From Sulfurimonas sp. (lineage in GTDB: Bacteria > Campylobacterota > Campylobacteria > Campylobacterales > Sulfurimonadaceae): a stretch of 28,816 nt of DNA. Location: NCBI GenBank assembly GCA_012963655.1, contig DTVI01000114.1, positions 1 through 28,816 of the forward strand. The letters are read 5' to 3'. The position numbers and the translations under genes are program-made. Of the stretch, positions 7,166-15,644 are shown one piece after another. The notes below the pieces were generated by a model. That model worked only from the letters and a program-made list of their open reading frames with translations. It did not search any database and was not told where the DNA came from. The number at the start of each line of letters is the position of its first letter. Positions within the stretch are counted from its first letter, which is position 1.

Positions 7166-8413
7166 ATGTTCGACGAGATACAGTTTGGTCGGATAGACCG
7201 ACTTCCTAAGTATGTGTTTGCAGAAGTAAATGAATTAAAAATGAAAGAACGTCGCGCCGGTGCAGATGTAATTGATTTTTCTATGGGTAACCCTGATGGG
7301 GATACTCCTGAACATATTAGAGAAAAACTTGTTGAATCAGCTAATAAAACAAAAACCCATGGTTACTCAACCTCTAAGGGTATTCCTAAACTTCTTATTG
7401 CAATTTCTGATTGGTATAAACGTCGATATGATTGTGATATTAACCCAGAAACTGAAGCGGTTGCTACTATGGGTTCAAAAGAAGGTTACGCGCATTTAAC
7501 CTACGCGATAACAAATCCAGGGGACTTAGCCGTTGTTCCTGACCCTACTTATCCTATTCATGAATATTCGTTTATCTTAGCGGGTGGTTCTGTTGTTAAA
7601 TTTGGAATTGAATTTGATGAAGATTATAAGCTAGATGAAGATAAGTTCTTTAAAGACTTAGAAAGAATGTTCATAGAAAACTCACCTAAGCCTAAGTATG
7701 TGCTTGTGAACTTTCCACATAACCCTTCAACAGCTACGGTTACTCCAGAATTTTATGTTCGTCTTGTGGCTATGGCAAAAGATAAACGTTTTTATGTTAT
7801 CTCAGATATTGCTTATGGTGACATCACCTTTGATGGTTATGTAACGCCTTCTATTATGTCTGTTCCGGGTGCAAAAGATGTAGCAGTTGAATCATTTACT
7901 CTTTCTAAGTCATATAATATGGCGGGTTGGAGAGTTGGATTTTTTGTAGGAAATCCAAAGCTTATTGGCGCGCTTCAAAAAATTAAGTCTTGGTTAGATT
8001 ATGGAATGTTTACGCCTATTCAAGTAGCAGCGACTATTGCGCTAAATGGAGATCAACAATGTGTAAAAGACATTACAGATAAGTATAATCATAGACAAGA
8101 AGTTTTAATTGAAGCCTTTGATAGAGCGGGTTGGAAGATTCGAAAAAATCAAGCATCTATGTTCTCTTGGGCGAAGATTCCTGAATGTGCAGCTCACCTA
8201 GGTTCTTTGGAATTTTCTAAAAAACTTCTTGTTGAAGCGGGTGTAGCGGTGGCTCCAGGTATTGGGTTTGGCGCTTATGGAGAAGGTTATGTGCGTATAG
8301 CACTAATTGAAAATGATAATAGAATCCGTCAAGCAGCTAGAAATATCAAAGAATTTTTAAAACAATTTGATTGTGAAAAAACAGAAGAAGTGAAAAAGGA
8401 AGACAATGCTTAA
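7166..8413 (+). CDS. Class I/II PLP aminotransferase, AlaC type
   Basis: A 415-residue fold-type I aminotransferase very close in pattern to E. coli AlaC (alanine/glutamate-pyruvate aminotransferase): RIDRLPKYVFAEVNELKM, DVIDFSMGNPDGDTP, HGYSTSKGIPKL, GSKEGYAHL, PDPTYPIHEY, NFPHNPST, the PLP-lysine motif TLSKSYNMAGWRVGF and LEFSKKLLVEAGVAVAPGIGFG. In Campylobacterota such genes are often labelled LL-diaminopimelate aminotransferase; the neighbouring hom and the nearby dapB make an aspartate-family role reasonable, but AlaC-like activity is equally supported by the sequence. The C-terminal tail (CEKTEEVKKEDNA) is charged and non-conserved. GAAGG lies upstream of the ATG. The gene overlaps hom by 8 bases. 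Confidence 0.92.
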   Translation: MFDEIQFGRIDRLPKYVFAEVNELKMKERRAGADVIDFSMGNPDGDTPEHIREKLVESANKTKTHGYSTSKGIPKLLIAISDWYKRRYDCDINPETEAVATMGSKEGYAHLTYAITNPGDLAVVPDPTYPIHEYSFILAGGSVVKFGIEFDEDYKLDEDKFFKDLERMFIENSPKPKYVLVNFPHNPSTATVTPEFYVRLVAMAKDKRFYVISDIAYGDITFDGYVTPSIMSVPGAKDVAVESFTLSKSYNMAGWRVGFFVGNPKLIGALQKIKSWLDYGMFTPIQVAATIALNGDQQCVKDITDKYNHRQEVLIEAFDRAGWKIRKNQASMFSWAKIPECAAHLGSLEFSKKLLVEAGVAVAPGIGFGAYGEGYVRIALIENDNRIRQAARNIKEFLKQFDCEKTEEVKKEDNA

Positions 8414-9668
8414 AGTTGGTGTAATTGGAGTAGGTACAGTTGGTACCTCAGTAGTAAATATCTTAAAAGATAATGCTGATATTATCACGGCTAGAGCTGG
8501 AAAAGTAATTTCTGTAAAATCTGGTGTTGTAAATAACTTAGATAAAGACCGTGGTGTAGATATTAAACTATCAAATGACCCAATGGATATTATTAATGAT
8601 CCTGCGATAGACATAGTTGTTGAACTTATGGGTGGGATTGATGGCCCTTTTGAAGTTGTAAAAGCAGCTCTTGCTAAGGGTAAATCAGTTGTTACTGCAA
8701 ACAAGGCTCTTCTTGCTTACCATAGATATGAGCTTCAAGAACTTGCGGGTGATATTCCTTTTGAGTATGAGGCAGCGGTTGCTGGTGGCATTCCAATTAT
8801 TAATGCACTTAGAGATGGTTTGACAGCTAATCATATCGAGTCTATACAAGGTATTATGAACGGTACTTGTAATTATATGATGACTAAGATGATGAATGAG
8901 GGTGTTGATTATCAACCTATTCTTGATGAAGCACAGGCTCTTGGCTACGCAGAAGCTGATCCTACCTTTGATGTAGGCGGTTTTGATGCGGCACATAAGC
9001 TTCTAATACTCGCATCTATTGCTTATGGTTTTGACGCAAAACCTGAAGATATTTTAATTGAGGGTATTGACAATGTTACTCAAGATGATATTGCCTTTGC
9101 GAAAGAGTTTGGTTATGTCATCAAGCTTCTTACTATTGCTAAAAAAAGTGGAAATGAAGTAGAACTTCGTACACATGCTGCCCTTGTTAAAGCAGATCAA
9201 ATGATTGCTAAAGTAGATGGTGTAATGAACGCAGTTTCTGTTATAGGCGATAAGGTGGGAGAAACATTATTTTATGGTCCCGGAGCTGGTGGAGATGCAA
9301 CAGCATCTGCTGTAGTTGCTAATATCATTGATATTGCAAGACGCGGTAAGGGTTCTCCAATGCTTGGTTTCCATACTCCTTTGGAAAATGGCCTTACACT
9401 TAAGTCTAAAGATGAAATTGTTTCTAAATATTATTTACGTATGGGTGTTGAAGATAAGCCAGGTGTTTTATCATCAGTGACTAAGATGTTTGCAGACCAT
9501 GATATATCTATTGAAACGGTACTTCAAAGACCTATTGATAATGGTAGTGCAAATCTTCTTTTTGCAACACATGAGGCAGTTGAAAAAAATATTCAGTCTA
9601 TTATGAAAGAGCTTAGTGAAGCTTCTTTTGTTAATACGGTTCCTTCAATGATTCGTATAGAGGCTTAA
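8406..9668 (+). CDS. hom: Homoserine dehydrogenase
   Basis: Homoserine dehydrogenase reduces aspartate-semialdehyde to homoserine, the branch point to threonine and methionine. The 420-residue protein has an N-terminal Rossmann motif (GVIGVGTVGTSV, residues 5-16), the dinucleotide-domain segment VELMGG...GKSVVTANKALLA, and the catalytic-domain signature AAVAGGIPIINALRDGL with GIMNGTCNYMMTKM, GYAEADPTFDVGGFDAAHKL and the GPGAGGDATASAVV region. The C-terminal 75 residues form an ACT domain (YYLRMGVEDKPGVLSSVTKMF), the usual site for feedback control by threonine. There is no kinase domain, so it is the monofunctional form. The ATG overlaps the aminotransferase by 8 bases and has AAGGAAG just upstream. 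Confidence 0.96.
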   Translation: MLKVGVIGVGTVGTSVVNILKDNADIITARAGKVISVKSGVVNNLDKDRGVDIKLSNDPMDIINDPAIDIVVELMGGIDGPFEVVKAALAKGKSVVTANKALLAYHRYELQELAGDIPFEYEAAVAGGIPIINALRDGLTANHIESIQGIMNGTCNYMMTKMMNEGVDYQPILDEAQALGYAEADPTFDVGGFDAAHKLLILASIAYGFDAKPEDILIEGIDNVTQDDIAFAKEFGYVIKLLTIAKKSGNEVELRTHAALVKADQMIAKVDGVMNAVSVIGDKVGETLFYGPGAGGDATASAVVANIIDIARRGKGSPMLGFHTPLENGLTLKSKDEIVSKYYLRMGVEDKPGVLSSVTKMFADHDISIETVLQRPIDNGSANLLFATHEAVEKNIQSIMKELSEASFVNTVPSMIRIEA

Positions 9669-9695
9669 TTAAACAAATACCTTGCACCAGGTAAT

Positions 9696-10227
9696 CAGTA
9701 TAAATTAGGTCTTGAATAAATCTAGAGATCTTATGTTTATAGCTGATGAAAGACATTTTATTGATGCCAATAACACGGTTTTAAAAATGTTTGGTGTTTC
9801 TTTAAATACACTCTGCTACTTTTTCTCCCCAATATCAAGTTAATGGACAGTCTTCTTAATCAAAAGCAAATGAGATAATAAGCTCAACTTGCTTCTTTTA
9901 TATGACCTTGGTAACAATTCAGTTCAAAATCCAATAAAATGTTTTTTAAAGTTATTTAATATTTCTTATGATAAAATCTAGTTGACATTTAAACTGATGT
10001 TTGTGAATTTTATACTTTAAGGCTATGTCTATGCCAGAATTTCTTTTGTCTAACACATTTGAAACTATTTTCAATTGTGCGGCAGACCCTATGTTGATTC
10101 TTAAAGAAGATAAAATAATTTCTGCAAATGAGATGATAGATATTGCCCCTTTAATGAAAGTGTATATGCTCGTGTTAAGACAAAAGTTATTGATAGTGTA
10201 TATTTTAGTTTAACTGAAACATTGTAA
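9696..10227 (+). pseudogene. Decayed PAS-domain sensor gene remnant(s)
   Basis: This stretch has no intact gene, but three pieces in shifted frames look like parts of PAS sensor proteins. QYKLGLE (9696-9716) continues, after a frameshift, as KSRDLMFIADERHF then IDANNTVLKMFGVS (9718-9801), a typical PAS start. A second piece from 10025 reads NTFETIFNCAADPMLILKED then KIISANE, again the first half of a PAS domain. After another frame change, NESVYARVKTKVIDSVYFSL followed by TETL and a stop (to 10227) resembles the end of one. Between them the frames are full of stops. It lies between hom and yraN, which are neighbours in related genomes as I recall. I infer the remains of one or two multi-PAS histidine kinases or cyclic-di-GMP enzymes, with large internal deletions. 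Confidence 0.55.
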
Positions 10228-10240
10228 AATTGGATTAAAG

Positions 10241-10567
10241 ATGAGTCGAGCCCTCGGAGATATAGCAGAAGAAATAGCATGTACATATATTCAAAAACTT
10301 GGATATCAAATAATAGAGAGAAACTTTACCCTTAGAGGTGGAGAGATAGATATTATTGCTATTAAAGATGAAGTCCTTCACTTTATTGAAGTTAAGTCAG
10401 GCTCTTCATATGACCCCCTATACAATATAACCCCTAAGAAACTTCAACACGTTATTAACACTGCGCATAGATTTATGCAAAGAAAGAATCTAGACCTGTG
10501 CTTCCAAATTGATGCGATTTCTGTTCAAAATGGCACCTGTAAATTGATAGAGAATATCAGTATCTAG
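10241..10567 (+). CDS. yraN: YraN family protein (UPF0102), predicted PD-(D/E)XK nuclease fold
   Basis: A 108-residue protein with the conserved YraN layout: GDIAEEIACTYIQKLGYQIIERNF at the N-terminus, then RGGEIDIIAIKDEVLHFIEVKSG, whose GEID...(E)VK residues match the active-site pattern of endonuclease-like folds, and a helical tail. The family is widespread and often sits beside rsmI or trxA, but its function is not settled. The C-terminal part is a little short compared with E. coli YraN (about 131). The ribosome binding site is weak (GGAttaaag). It is separated from hom only by the decayed PAS gene, and trxA follows under its own promoter. This matches the hom-yraN-trxA order I recall from Campylobacter jejuni. 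Confidence 0.9.
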   Translation: MSRALGDIAEEIACTYIQKLGYQIIERNFTLRGGEIDIIAIKDEVLHFIEVKSGSSYDPLYNITPKKLQHVINTAHRFMQRKNLDLCFQIDAISVQNGTCKLIENISI

Positions 10568-10637
10568 GGGATTATATTAAATAGGATAATTTCACTCTTA
10601 TTTAGAAAAACAACTAAGACTTTTTAAAGAAAATCAT

Positions 10638-10646
10638 TGCTATAAT
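10638..10646 (+). promoter_or_regulatory. Extended -10 promoter of trxA
   Basis: TGCTATAAT (10638-10646) is a perfect extended -10 element (TGnTATAAT), with no -35 box but an AT-rich upstream region. This is the promoter style described for sigma-70 in Campylobacter. The start codon of trxA lies about 31 bases further on. Confidence 0.65.
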
Positions 10647-10677
10647 GCTCTCACATAAATAAAACAAGGAACTGCGT

Positions 10678-10998
10678 ATGGCAAAATACATCGAAGTTAC
10701 ATCAGAAAACATTGACGAAACAATTAACGAGGGCGTTGCTCTAGTAGACTTTTGGGCACCATGGTGTGGTCCATGTAGAATGATCGCGCCAGTAATCGAA
10801 GAACTAGCAGAAGATTTTGATGGAAAAGCAAAAATCTGTAAGGTAAACACAGATGAGCAACAAGATATCGCTATTAAGTATGGTATCCGTTCAATTCCAA
10901 CTATCATCCTTTTCAAAGACGGTGAAGTTGTTGAACAAATGGTTGGAGCCGCTTCTAAACAAGCTTTTGAAGAAAAGCTTAACGCTTTACTAGCATAA
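10678..10998 (+). CDS. trxA: Thioredoxin 1
   Basis: Thioredoxin passes electrons from TrxB to ribonucleotide reductase, peroxiredoxins and other disulfides in the cytoplasm. The 106-residue protein has the classic active site WCGPC (residues 29-33), the preceding VDFWAPW strand, the buried Asp of VDF, the cis-proline loop RSIPTIILFKDG and the C-terminal helix. There is no signal peptide. ACAAGGAA lies 8 bases before the ATG, a ribosome binding site very like those of rpmE and rpsB in this window, which suggests strong expression. The thioredoxin-fold membrane protein follows after 3 bases, and trxB about 580 bases further on. Confidence 0.97.
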   Translation: MAKYIEVTSENIDETINEGVALVDFWAPWCGPCRMIAPVIEELAEDFDGKAKICKVNTDEQQDIAIKYGIRSIPTIILFKDGEVVEQMVGAASKQAFEEKLNALLA

Positions 10999-11001
10999 TT
11001 T

Positions 11002-11478
11002 ATGGCAAGACGTGGTAGCGGACTGTTCTCAGTCGGTACCCTTTTAGCTTCTTTTTTTGGCGCAGGTATGATTGCAATTGCCTTCGCTTACTTCAACTAC
11101 AAATTCCAAGAATATAAATTTATTGACTTTGACAAATGGCTTGTTTATAAAAAAGCTGATATTTTTAAACCTACTGAAGAACAATACCTTGTTGTTTTTT
11201 ACAGCTCTAAAAAATCGGGAACGATAGAAAACCTTAATAAACTACGTCCAAAATATAAAATATTAGCCATAGATTATTATCAACAAAACTTTCCCTCTAA
11301 TGAAAACGTAACTTATGTGCGTTCAGGAACCAATACCATCTTGAAAATTGTGCAACGTTTTAACATTTACAAGACCCCATCAGTGTTTATTATAAAGAAA
11401 GTTAAAGAGGGTCTTTATAAACAAAATAGTATCATTGCAGAACTAGATACAATTAATGAAATACCAAGTGAATTATAG
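11002..11478 (+). CDS. Membrane-anchored thioredoxin-fold protein lacking the CXXC active site
   Basis: A 158-residue protein with one N-terminal membrane span (about residues 10-33, VGTLLASFFGAGMIAIAFAYF) after a short basic start. The rest looks like a thioredoxin fold: a strand YLVVFYSS where the active site would follow, a helix, the strand YKILAIDYY, and a cis-proline-like segment RFNIYKTPSVFIIKK. At the place of CXXC the sequence is SSKKSG and the protein contains no Cys at all, so it cannot act as a disulfide reductase. By the positive-inside rule the basic start (MARRG) faces the cytoplasm and the domain lies in the periplasm. It begins 3 bases after trxA with no clear ribosome binding site, so it is probably coupled to trxA. 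Function is unknown. Confidence 0.7.
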   Translation: MARRGSGLFSVGTLLASFFGAGMIAIAFAYFNYKFQEYKFIDFDKWLVYKKADIFKPTEEQYLVVFYSSKKSGTIENLNKLRPKYKILAIDYYQQNFPSNENVTYVRSGTNTILKIVQRFNIYKTPSVFIIKKVKEGLYKQNSIIAELDTINEIPSEL

Positions 11479-11522
11479 TCTAAGTGTGAGTTTTATTACA
11501 CAAATATAATATATAAAATTAG

Positions 11523-11528
11523 TATAAT
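11523..11528 (+). promoter_or_regulatory. Possible -10 box for trxB
   Basis: TATAAT in the AT-rich 100-base gap before trxB, about 50 bases upstream of the start codon. No -35 box is visible. Read-through from trxA is also possible, because no terminator is seen after the thioredoxin-fold gene. Confidence 0.35.
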
Positions 11529-11578
11529 GAATCGTATTGCAATAACTAAGATTATTGCTTTTGTATAAAAGGAAAATT

Positions 11579-12520
11579 ATGTTAGATTTAGCAATTATTG
11601 GTGGTGGACCTGCTGGTTTAACTGCAGGTTTATATGCAACACGTGGTGGACTAAATAATGTAACAATGTTTGAAATGGGAATGCCTGGTGGTCAAATCAC
11701 AGGATCTTCTGAAATTGAAAACTATCCCGGTGTTACTGGCGAGATTACAGGTATGGACTTGATGATACCCTGGCCTGAACAATGTCAACGTTTTGGACTT
11801 AAGCATGCAATGGTTGAAGTTAAAAGAGTTGAACTTAAAGAAGATGGAAACTTTACTATTTATAAGGGTGATGGAACGACTGAAGACGCGATGAGTGTTA
11901 TTGTTTGTACAGGTTCTACTCCTAAACGTGCTGGTTTCAAAGGAGAAGATGAACTTTTTGGAAAGGGTGTATCTACTTGTGCAACTTGTGATGGTTTCTT
12001 TTACAAGAATAAAGAAGTAGCTGTTATTGGTGGTGGTGATACTGCATTAGAAGAAGCATTCTATCTTTCAAATATCTGTTCAAAAGTTTATCTTGTGCAC
12101 AGACGTGATAGCTTTCGCTCAGCGCCAAACACTATTAAGCGTTTAAAAGAAACAGAAAATATTGATCTTATTTTAAATACAACGATTGTTGAAGCTTACG
12201 GTGATGCAATGGGTGTAAATGGCCTTAAGGTAATGACACCTGAGGGTGAGAGAGATTTAGAAGTACCTGGTATCTTTACCTTTGTTGGTATGAATGTAAA
12301 TAATGGTATCTTAATGGATGATGAAGGCCAGTCAATTTGTGCCTTAAATGAGTCGGGAAATGTTATTGTTGATTTAAAAATGAAGACGAATATACCTGGC
12401 CTTTTTGCAGCAGGTGATTTACGTATTGATGCTCCTAAACAAGTGGTTTCTGCAGCAGGTGATGGTGCGGTAGCCGGTGTAAATGTAATTACTTACATAG
12501 ATGAAAAGCTAAATAGTTAA
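11579..12520 (+). CDS. trxB: Thioredoxin reductase (NADPH)
   Basis: TrxB is the FAD enzyme that reduces thioredoxin with NADPH. With the start at ATG 11579 it has 314 residues, the normal low-molecular-weight form. AGGA sits 5 bases upstream; an in-frame TTG at 11555 would add eight residues not expected in the family. Seen in order: FAD motif GGGPAGLTAG (8-17), GQITGSSEIENYPG, the redox pair C134-A-T-C137 followed by DG, the NADPH-binding motif VIGGGDTALEEA, the HRRDSFRSAP segment and the FAD-contacting GLFAAGDLR. All catalytic residues are present. It lies with trxA and the bcp gene about 10 kb away as a peroxide-detoxifying chain. dapB follows after 13 bases. Confidence 0.96.
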   Translation: MLDLAIIGGGPAGLTAGLYATRGGLNNVTMFEMGMPGGQITGSSEIENYPGVTGEITGMDLMIPWPEQCQRFGLKHAMVEVKRVELKEDGNFTIYKGDGTTEDAMSVIVCTGSTPKRAGFKGEDELFGKGVSTCATCDGFFYKNKEVAVIGGGDTALEEAFYLSNICSKVYLVHRRDSFRSAPNTIKRLKETENIDLILNTTIVEAYGDAMGVNGLKVMTPEGERDLEVPGIFTFVGMNVNNGILMDDEGQSICALNESGNVIVDLKMKTNIPGLFAAGDLRIDAPKQVVSAAGDGAVAGVNVITYIDEKLNS

Positions 12521-12533
12521 AAGAGGGTAAAAG

Positions 12534-13304
12534 ATGATAAAAGTTGGCGTATATGGTGGAACAGGTAGAGTTGGGAAATTACTTCTTCAAGATTTAAAAG
12601 CAGAAGAGAATTTAATACTCTCAACAGTGTATGTAAGAAACTCTTTGGACTTTGCAATTGATCCTGCTGCTCTTGTCACAAATGATTTAGGTGTATTTCT
12701 TAAGGCTTGTGATGTTGTTGTAGATTTTTCACTTCCTGACGCAACTCAAGCCCTTTTGGAAAAAGCCTTAGAATACCCTAAGCCACTTGTAATAGCTACA
12801 ACAGGTTTAGAGTTACACCAAGCCAACTTATTAAAAGATGCAAGCGAAAAAATGCCTATTCTTTATGCAACAAATATGTCTTTAGGTGTGGCTGTTTTAT
12901 CGAAGTTAGTTGAACAAGCTTCTAAGGTCTTAGAAGGATTTGATATAGAAGTAGTAGAGATGCATCATAAACATAAAAAAGATGCTCCTTCAGGTACGGC
13001 ATTAACCCTTGCAGAATCTGCAGCTAAGGGACGTAACTTAGACCTTGATAAGGTTAGAGTTAGTGGACGTAATGGAAATATTGGAGAACGTACAAAAGAT
13101 GAAATTGCTGTAATGGCCCTTCGTGGCGGGGACATTGTTGGTCGTCATACAGTTGGTTTTTATAATGATGGTGAGTTTATAGAAATGAACCATACGGCAA
13201 CTTCAAGACATACCTTCGCTAAAGGAGCTTTAAGAGCTTCAAAATGGCTAGTTTCTCAAGAAGCTGGTTTATATAATATATCAGACTGTTTAGGATTAGA
13301 TTAA
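12534..13304 (+). CDS. dapB: 4-hydroxy-tetrahydrodipicolinate reductase
   Basis: DapB reduces the product of DapA to tetrahydrodipicolinate in lysine and diaminopimelate synthesis. The 256-residue protein has the Rossmann motif GVYGGTGRVGK (5-15), the ATTG strand-loop, the NMSLGV motif and the substrate-binding signature EMHHKHKKDAPSGTA (142-156), with the catalytic His/Lys. RHTVGFYNDGEFIEMNHTATSR is the conserved C-terminal part. GAGGG lies just before the ATG, which is 13 bases after trxB. The stop codon overlaps the purF start (TAATG), so the two are coupled. Together with hom and the AlaC-type aminotransferase it provides aspartate-family biosynthesis in this region. Confidence 0.96.
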   Translation: MIKVGVYGGTGRVGKLLLQDLKAEENLILSTVYVRNSLDFAIDPAALVTNDLGVFLKACDVVVDFSLPDATQALLEKALEYPKPLVIATTGLELHQANLLKDASEKMPILYATNMSLGVAVLSKLVEQASKVLEGFDIEVVEMHHKHKKDAPSGTALTLAESAAKGRNLDLDKVRVSGRNGNIGERTKDEIAVMALRGGDIVGRHTVGFYNDGEFIEMNHTATSRHTFAKGALRASKWLVSQEAGLYNISDCLGLD

Positions 13305-14656
13305 TGGAAAGACAATTAAACGAAAAATGTGCTGTAGTAGGGATATTTAATCACCCTGAGGCTTCAAAGTTAGCGTACTTCTCGCTTCATTCTTTACAAC
13401 ATCGTGGGCAAGAAGCCTGTGGTATCTCATCAGCTGATGGGAAAAAAGTTCATACTATTAAAGACAGAGGTCTTGTATCTCAGGTGTTTAATGATGATAA
13501 GCTAAATACACTATGTGGAACATCTGCTATTGGGCACAACCGTTATTCAACAGCGGGAGATGACTCTATCTTAGATGCACAACCCGTATTTGCAAGATAT
13601 GATCTTGGTGAAATGGCCATTGTTCATAATGGAAACCTAACCAATGCTCAAGAAGTTAGAAATAAACTGATTAAAAAAGGTGCGATTTTTCAAACCTTTA
13701 TGGACACAGAAAATTTAATTCACCTTATTGCAAAGTCTGAAGAAGATAAGCTTCTCGATAGAATTGTAGATGCAGTTAAAAAGATTCAAGGGGCTTATTC
13801 ACTTGTATTTTTATCACGTACTAAGATGTTCGCTATGCGTGATCCTCATGGACTTAGACCACTAAGTATTGGTAAGGTAGGTGATGGTTATATAGTTGCT
13901 TCTGAAACCTGTGCCTTTGATCTTGTAGGTGCTACTTATGTTAGAGATGTTCAACCTGGCGAGCTTATTATTTTTGAAAAGGGAAAGGCTCTTCAGTCTA
14001 TTCAAGTCTATGAGCCAACACCTAAACATTGTATTTTTGAATTTGTATATTTTGCTAGACCTGATTCAGATGTGTTTGGTAAGAATGTGTATCAAATGCG
14101 TAAAAATATGGGTGTAGAACTTTCAAAGATTGAGCCTATTGAGGCAGACATGATTGTACCTGTTCCTGATGGTGGGATTCCTGCCGCTCTTGGTTATTCT
14201 CAAGAAAGTGGAATACCTTTTGAGATGGGAATTATGCGTAATCATTATATTGGGCGTACCTTTATTGAGCCAACTCAAGAAATGCGTGATCTAAAGGTAA
14301 AGATGAAGCTTTCTCCTTTAAACTCTTTAATTAAGGGTAAGAAGCTAATTGTTGTTGATGATTCTATTGTACGTGGAACAACATCTAAAAGAATTGTAAA
14401 GATGCTAAAAGAAGCAGGAGCGGCGGAAGTACATATGCGTATTTCTTCTCCTCCTACAACAGACCCTTGTTATTATGGTATTGATACACCTGATAAAGAA
14501 AATTTATTAGCAGCAAATATGAACTCTCAAGAGATGTGTGACTTTATGGGTGCAGATTCTTTAGCTTACCTAACACATGATGCACTTTTAAGATCAGTTG
14601 CTTCAGAAAATGATGAATACTGTACGGCCTGTTTTACAGGTAAATACCTATTTTAA
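13304..14656 (+). CDS. purF: Amidophosphoribosyltransferase
   Basis: PurF makes 5-phosphoribosylamine from PRPP and glutamine, the first committed step of purine synthesis. The 450-residue enzyme has an N-terminal glutamine amidotransferase domain whose catalytic Cys is residue 9 (KCAVVGIF), so an eight-residue propeptide must be removed. It also has HRGQEACGI, GHNRYSTAG and VHNGNLTNA. The C-terminal phosphoribosyltransferase domain has the PRPP loop VVDDSIVRGTTSKR (about residues 349-362) and PVPDGG. Cysteines near the C-terminus (CYYG, MC, YCTAC) are in the positions of the Bacillus-type enzyme's iron-sulfur ligands, so a 4Fe-4S form is likely. The ATG overlaps the dapB stop by one base. 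Confidence 0.96.
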   Translation: MERQLNEKCAVVGIFNHPEASKLAYFSLHSLQHRGQEACGISSADGKKVHTIKDRGLVSQVFNDDKLNTLCGTSAIGHNRYSTAGDDSILDAQPVFARYDLGEMAIVHNGNLTNAQEVRNKLIKKGAIFQTFMDTENLIHLIAKSEEDKLLDRIVDAVKKIQGAYSLVFLSRTKMFAMRDPHGLRPLSIGKVGDGYIVASETCAFDLVGATYVRDVQPGELIIFEKGKALQSIQVYEPTPKHCIFEFVYFARPDSDVFGKNVYQMRKNMGVELSKIEPIEADMIVPVPDGGIPAALGYSQESGIPFEMGIMRNHYIGRTFIEPTQEMRDLKVKMKLSPLNSLIKGKKLIVVDDSIVRGTTSKRIVKMLKEAGAAEVHMRISSPPTTDPCYYGIDTPDKENLLAANMNSQEMCDFMGADSLAYLTHDALLRSVASENDEYCTACFTGKYLF

Positions 14657-14669
14657 TAAAGTAAATAAA

Positions 14670-15644
14670 ATGAATAAAATTATGTCAAAACAAGTATATA
14701 CATTTGGGGGATACCTCAAAAACAAGTTTGGTGAAAAAGTTTATAAGGCACCTATATCTATTTCTGGATTTACCTGTCCTAATATTGATGGAACGGTAGC
14801 TAGAGGTGGATGTACGTTTTGTGAGAACGATTCTTTTTCGCCTAGTTTAGGTGAAGTTCAAGAATTAAAAGGTTTTCATTTAAACCTTGAGTCTACGGAA
14901 AACCCACACCTAGAGAAGCAACTTCTTCAGCTTGAAAAACAGTTTGAAGTGATTGCTTCTAAGTCTAAACGTGAGTATGGTGCAAAGAAGTTCTTAGTGT
15001 ATTTTCAGTCTTTTACTAATACTTATGCACCTTTTGATACATTAAAAGCCTTATACGATAAGGCTCTTTCTTTTGATGATGTTGTAGGTTTAAGCATAGG
15101 TACACGCTCAGATTCAGTAACAGATGAAACCTTAGAATATCTAGCAGAACTTAATAAGACAAAAGAGATTTGGATAGAGTTTGGAATACAGTCTATTTAT
15201 GATGAAACCTTAGAACGTATAAACCGCGGACATGATAGTGATAATGTTAAACAACTCATTATAAAGTCTAAGAAGCTTGGGTTAAATGTATGTGGACACC
15301 TTATCTTTGGTCTTCCAGGTGAAGATAAACATATGATGCTAGAAACAGCTAAGAAGGCTTATGAATGGGGAATTGACTCAGTTAAGTATCATCCTCTTTA
15401 TGTTACAAAAAGAACAGCCTTAGCTAATGAGTATAAGCGTGGTGACTTTGAACCTATTTCAGAAGAGCTTTATCTTGAAGTACTTTTAGAATCTATTCAA
15501 CTGAAGCCTGAAGAGGTCTCAGTTCAGCGTATAACTGCAGGTATAGATAATGACTCTTTAATCGCACCTGATTGGTGTAGAGATAGAAATGCTCAAGTAA
15601 GACATATTAATAGAGAACTTCGTACTATTGGTCTTAAATATTAA
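14670..15644 (+). CDS. YhcC/TIGR01212-type radical SAM protein
   Basis: A radical SAM protein of about 325 residues with the TIGR01212 signature: TFGGYLKNKFGEKVYKAPIS, then the cluster motif GFTCPNIDGTVARGGCTFC, where the first Cys is 12 residues before the CxxC pair, as is normal for this family. Also seen are FLVYFQSFTNTYAP, VGLSIGTRSDSV, EFGIQSIYDETLERINRGHD, CGHLIFGLPGED and SVKYHPLYVTKRTALA. The substrate is unknown; the fold is that of Elp3-like and coproporphyrinogen-oxidase-like enzymes. I start at ATG 14670, after the purF stop; ATG 14682 is equally possible, and neither has a good ribosome binding site, so coupling to purF is likely. The stop codon lies in a hairpin shared with the convergent gene. 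Confidence 0.88.
   Translation: MNKIMSKQVYTFGGYLKNKFGEKVYKAPISISGFTCPNIDGTVARGGCTFCENDSFSPSLGEVQELKGFHLNLESTENPHLEKQLLQLEKQFEVIASKSKREYGAKKFLVYFQSFTNTYAPFDTLKALYDKALSFDDVVGLSIGTRSDSVTDETLEYLAELNKTKEIWIEFGIQSIYDETLERINRGHDSDNVKQLIIKSKKLGLNVCGHLIFGLPGEDKHMMLETAKKAYEWGIDSVKYHPLYVTKRTALANEYKRGDFEPISEELYLEVLLESIQLKPEEVSVQRITAGIDNDSLIAPDWCRDRNAQVRHINRELRTIGLKY

Noticed and set aside
8357..8996. Two minus-strand open frames over hom (115 and 103 codons)
   Set aside because: They are shadows of a clear homoserine dehydrogenase, with no family similarity and no start signals.
9982..10016. TTGACA at 9982 and TATACT at 10011 as a promoter for yraN
   Set aside because: The spacer is 23 bases, far from the optimal 17, and no good -10 box lies at the right distance, so I did not call it.
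10025..10213. The 62-codon frame at 10025 as an intact small gene
   Set aside because: Its first half is PAS-like but it then loses similarity at a frame change and continues in another frame, so it is treated as part of a pseudogene.
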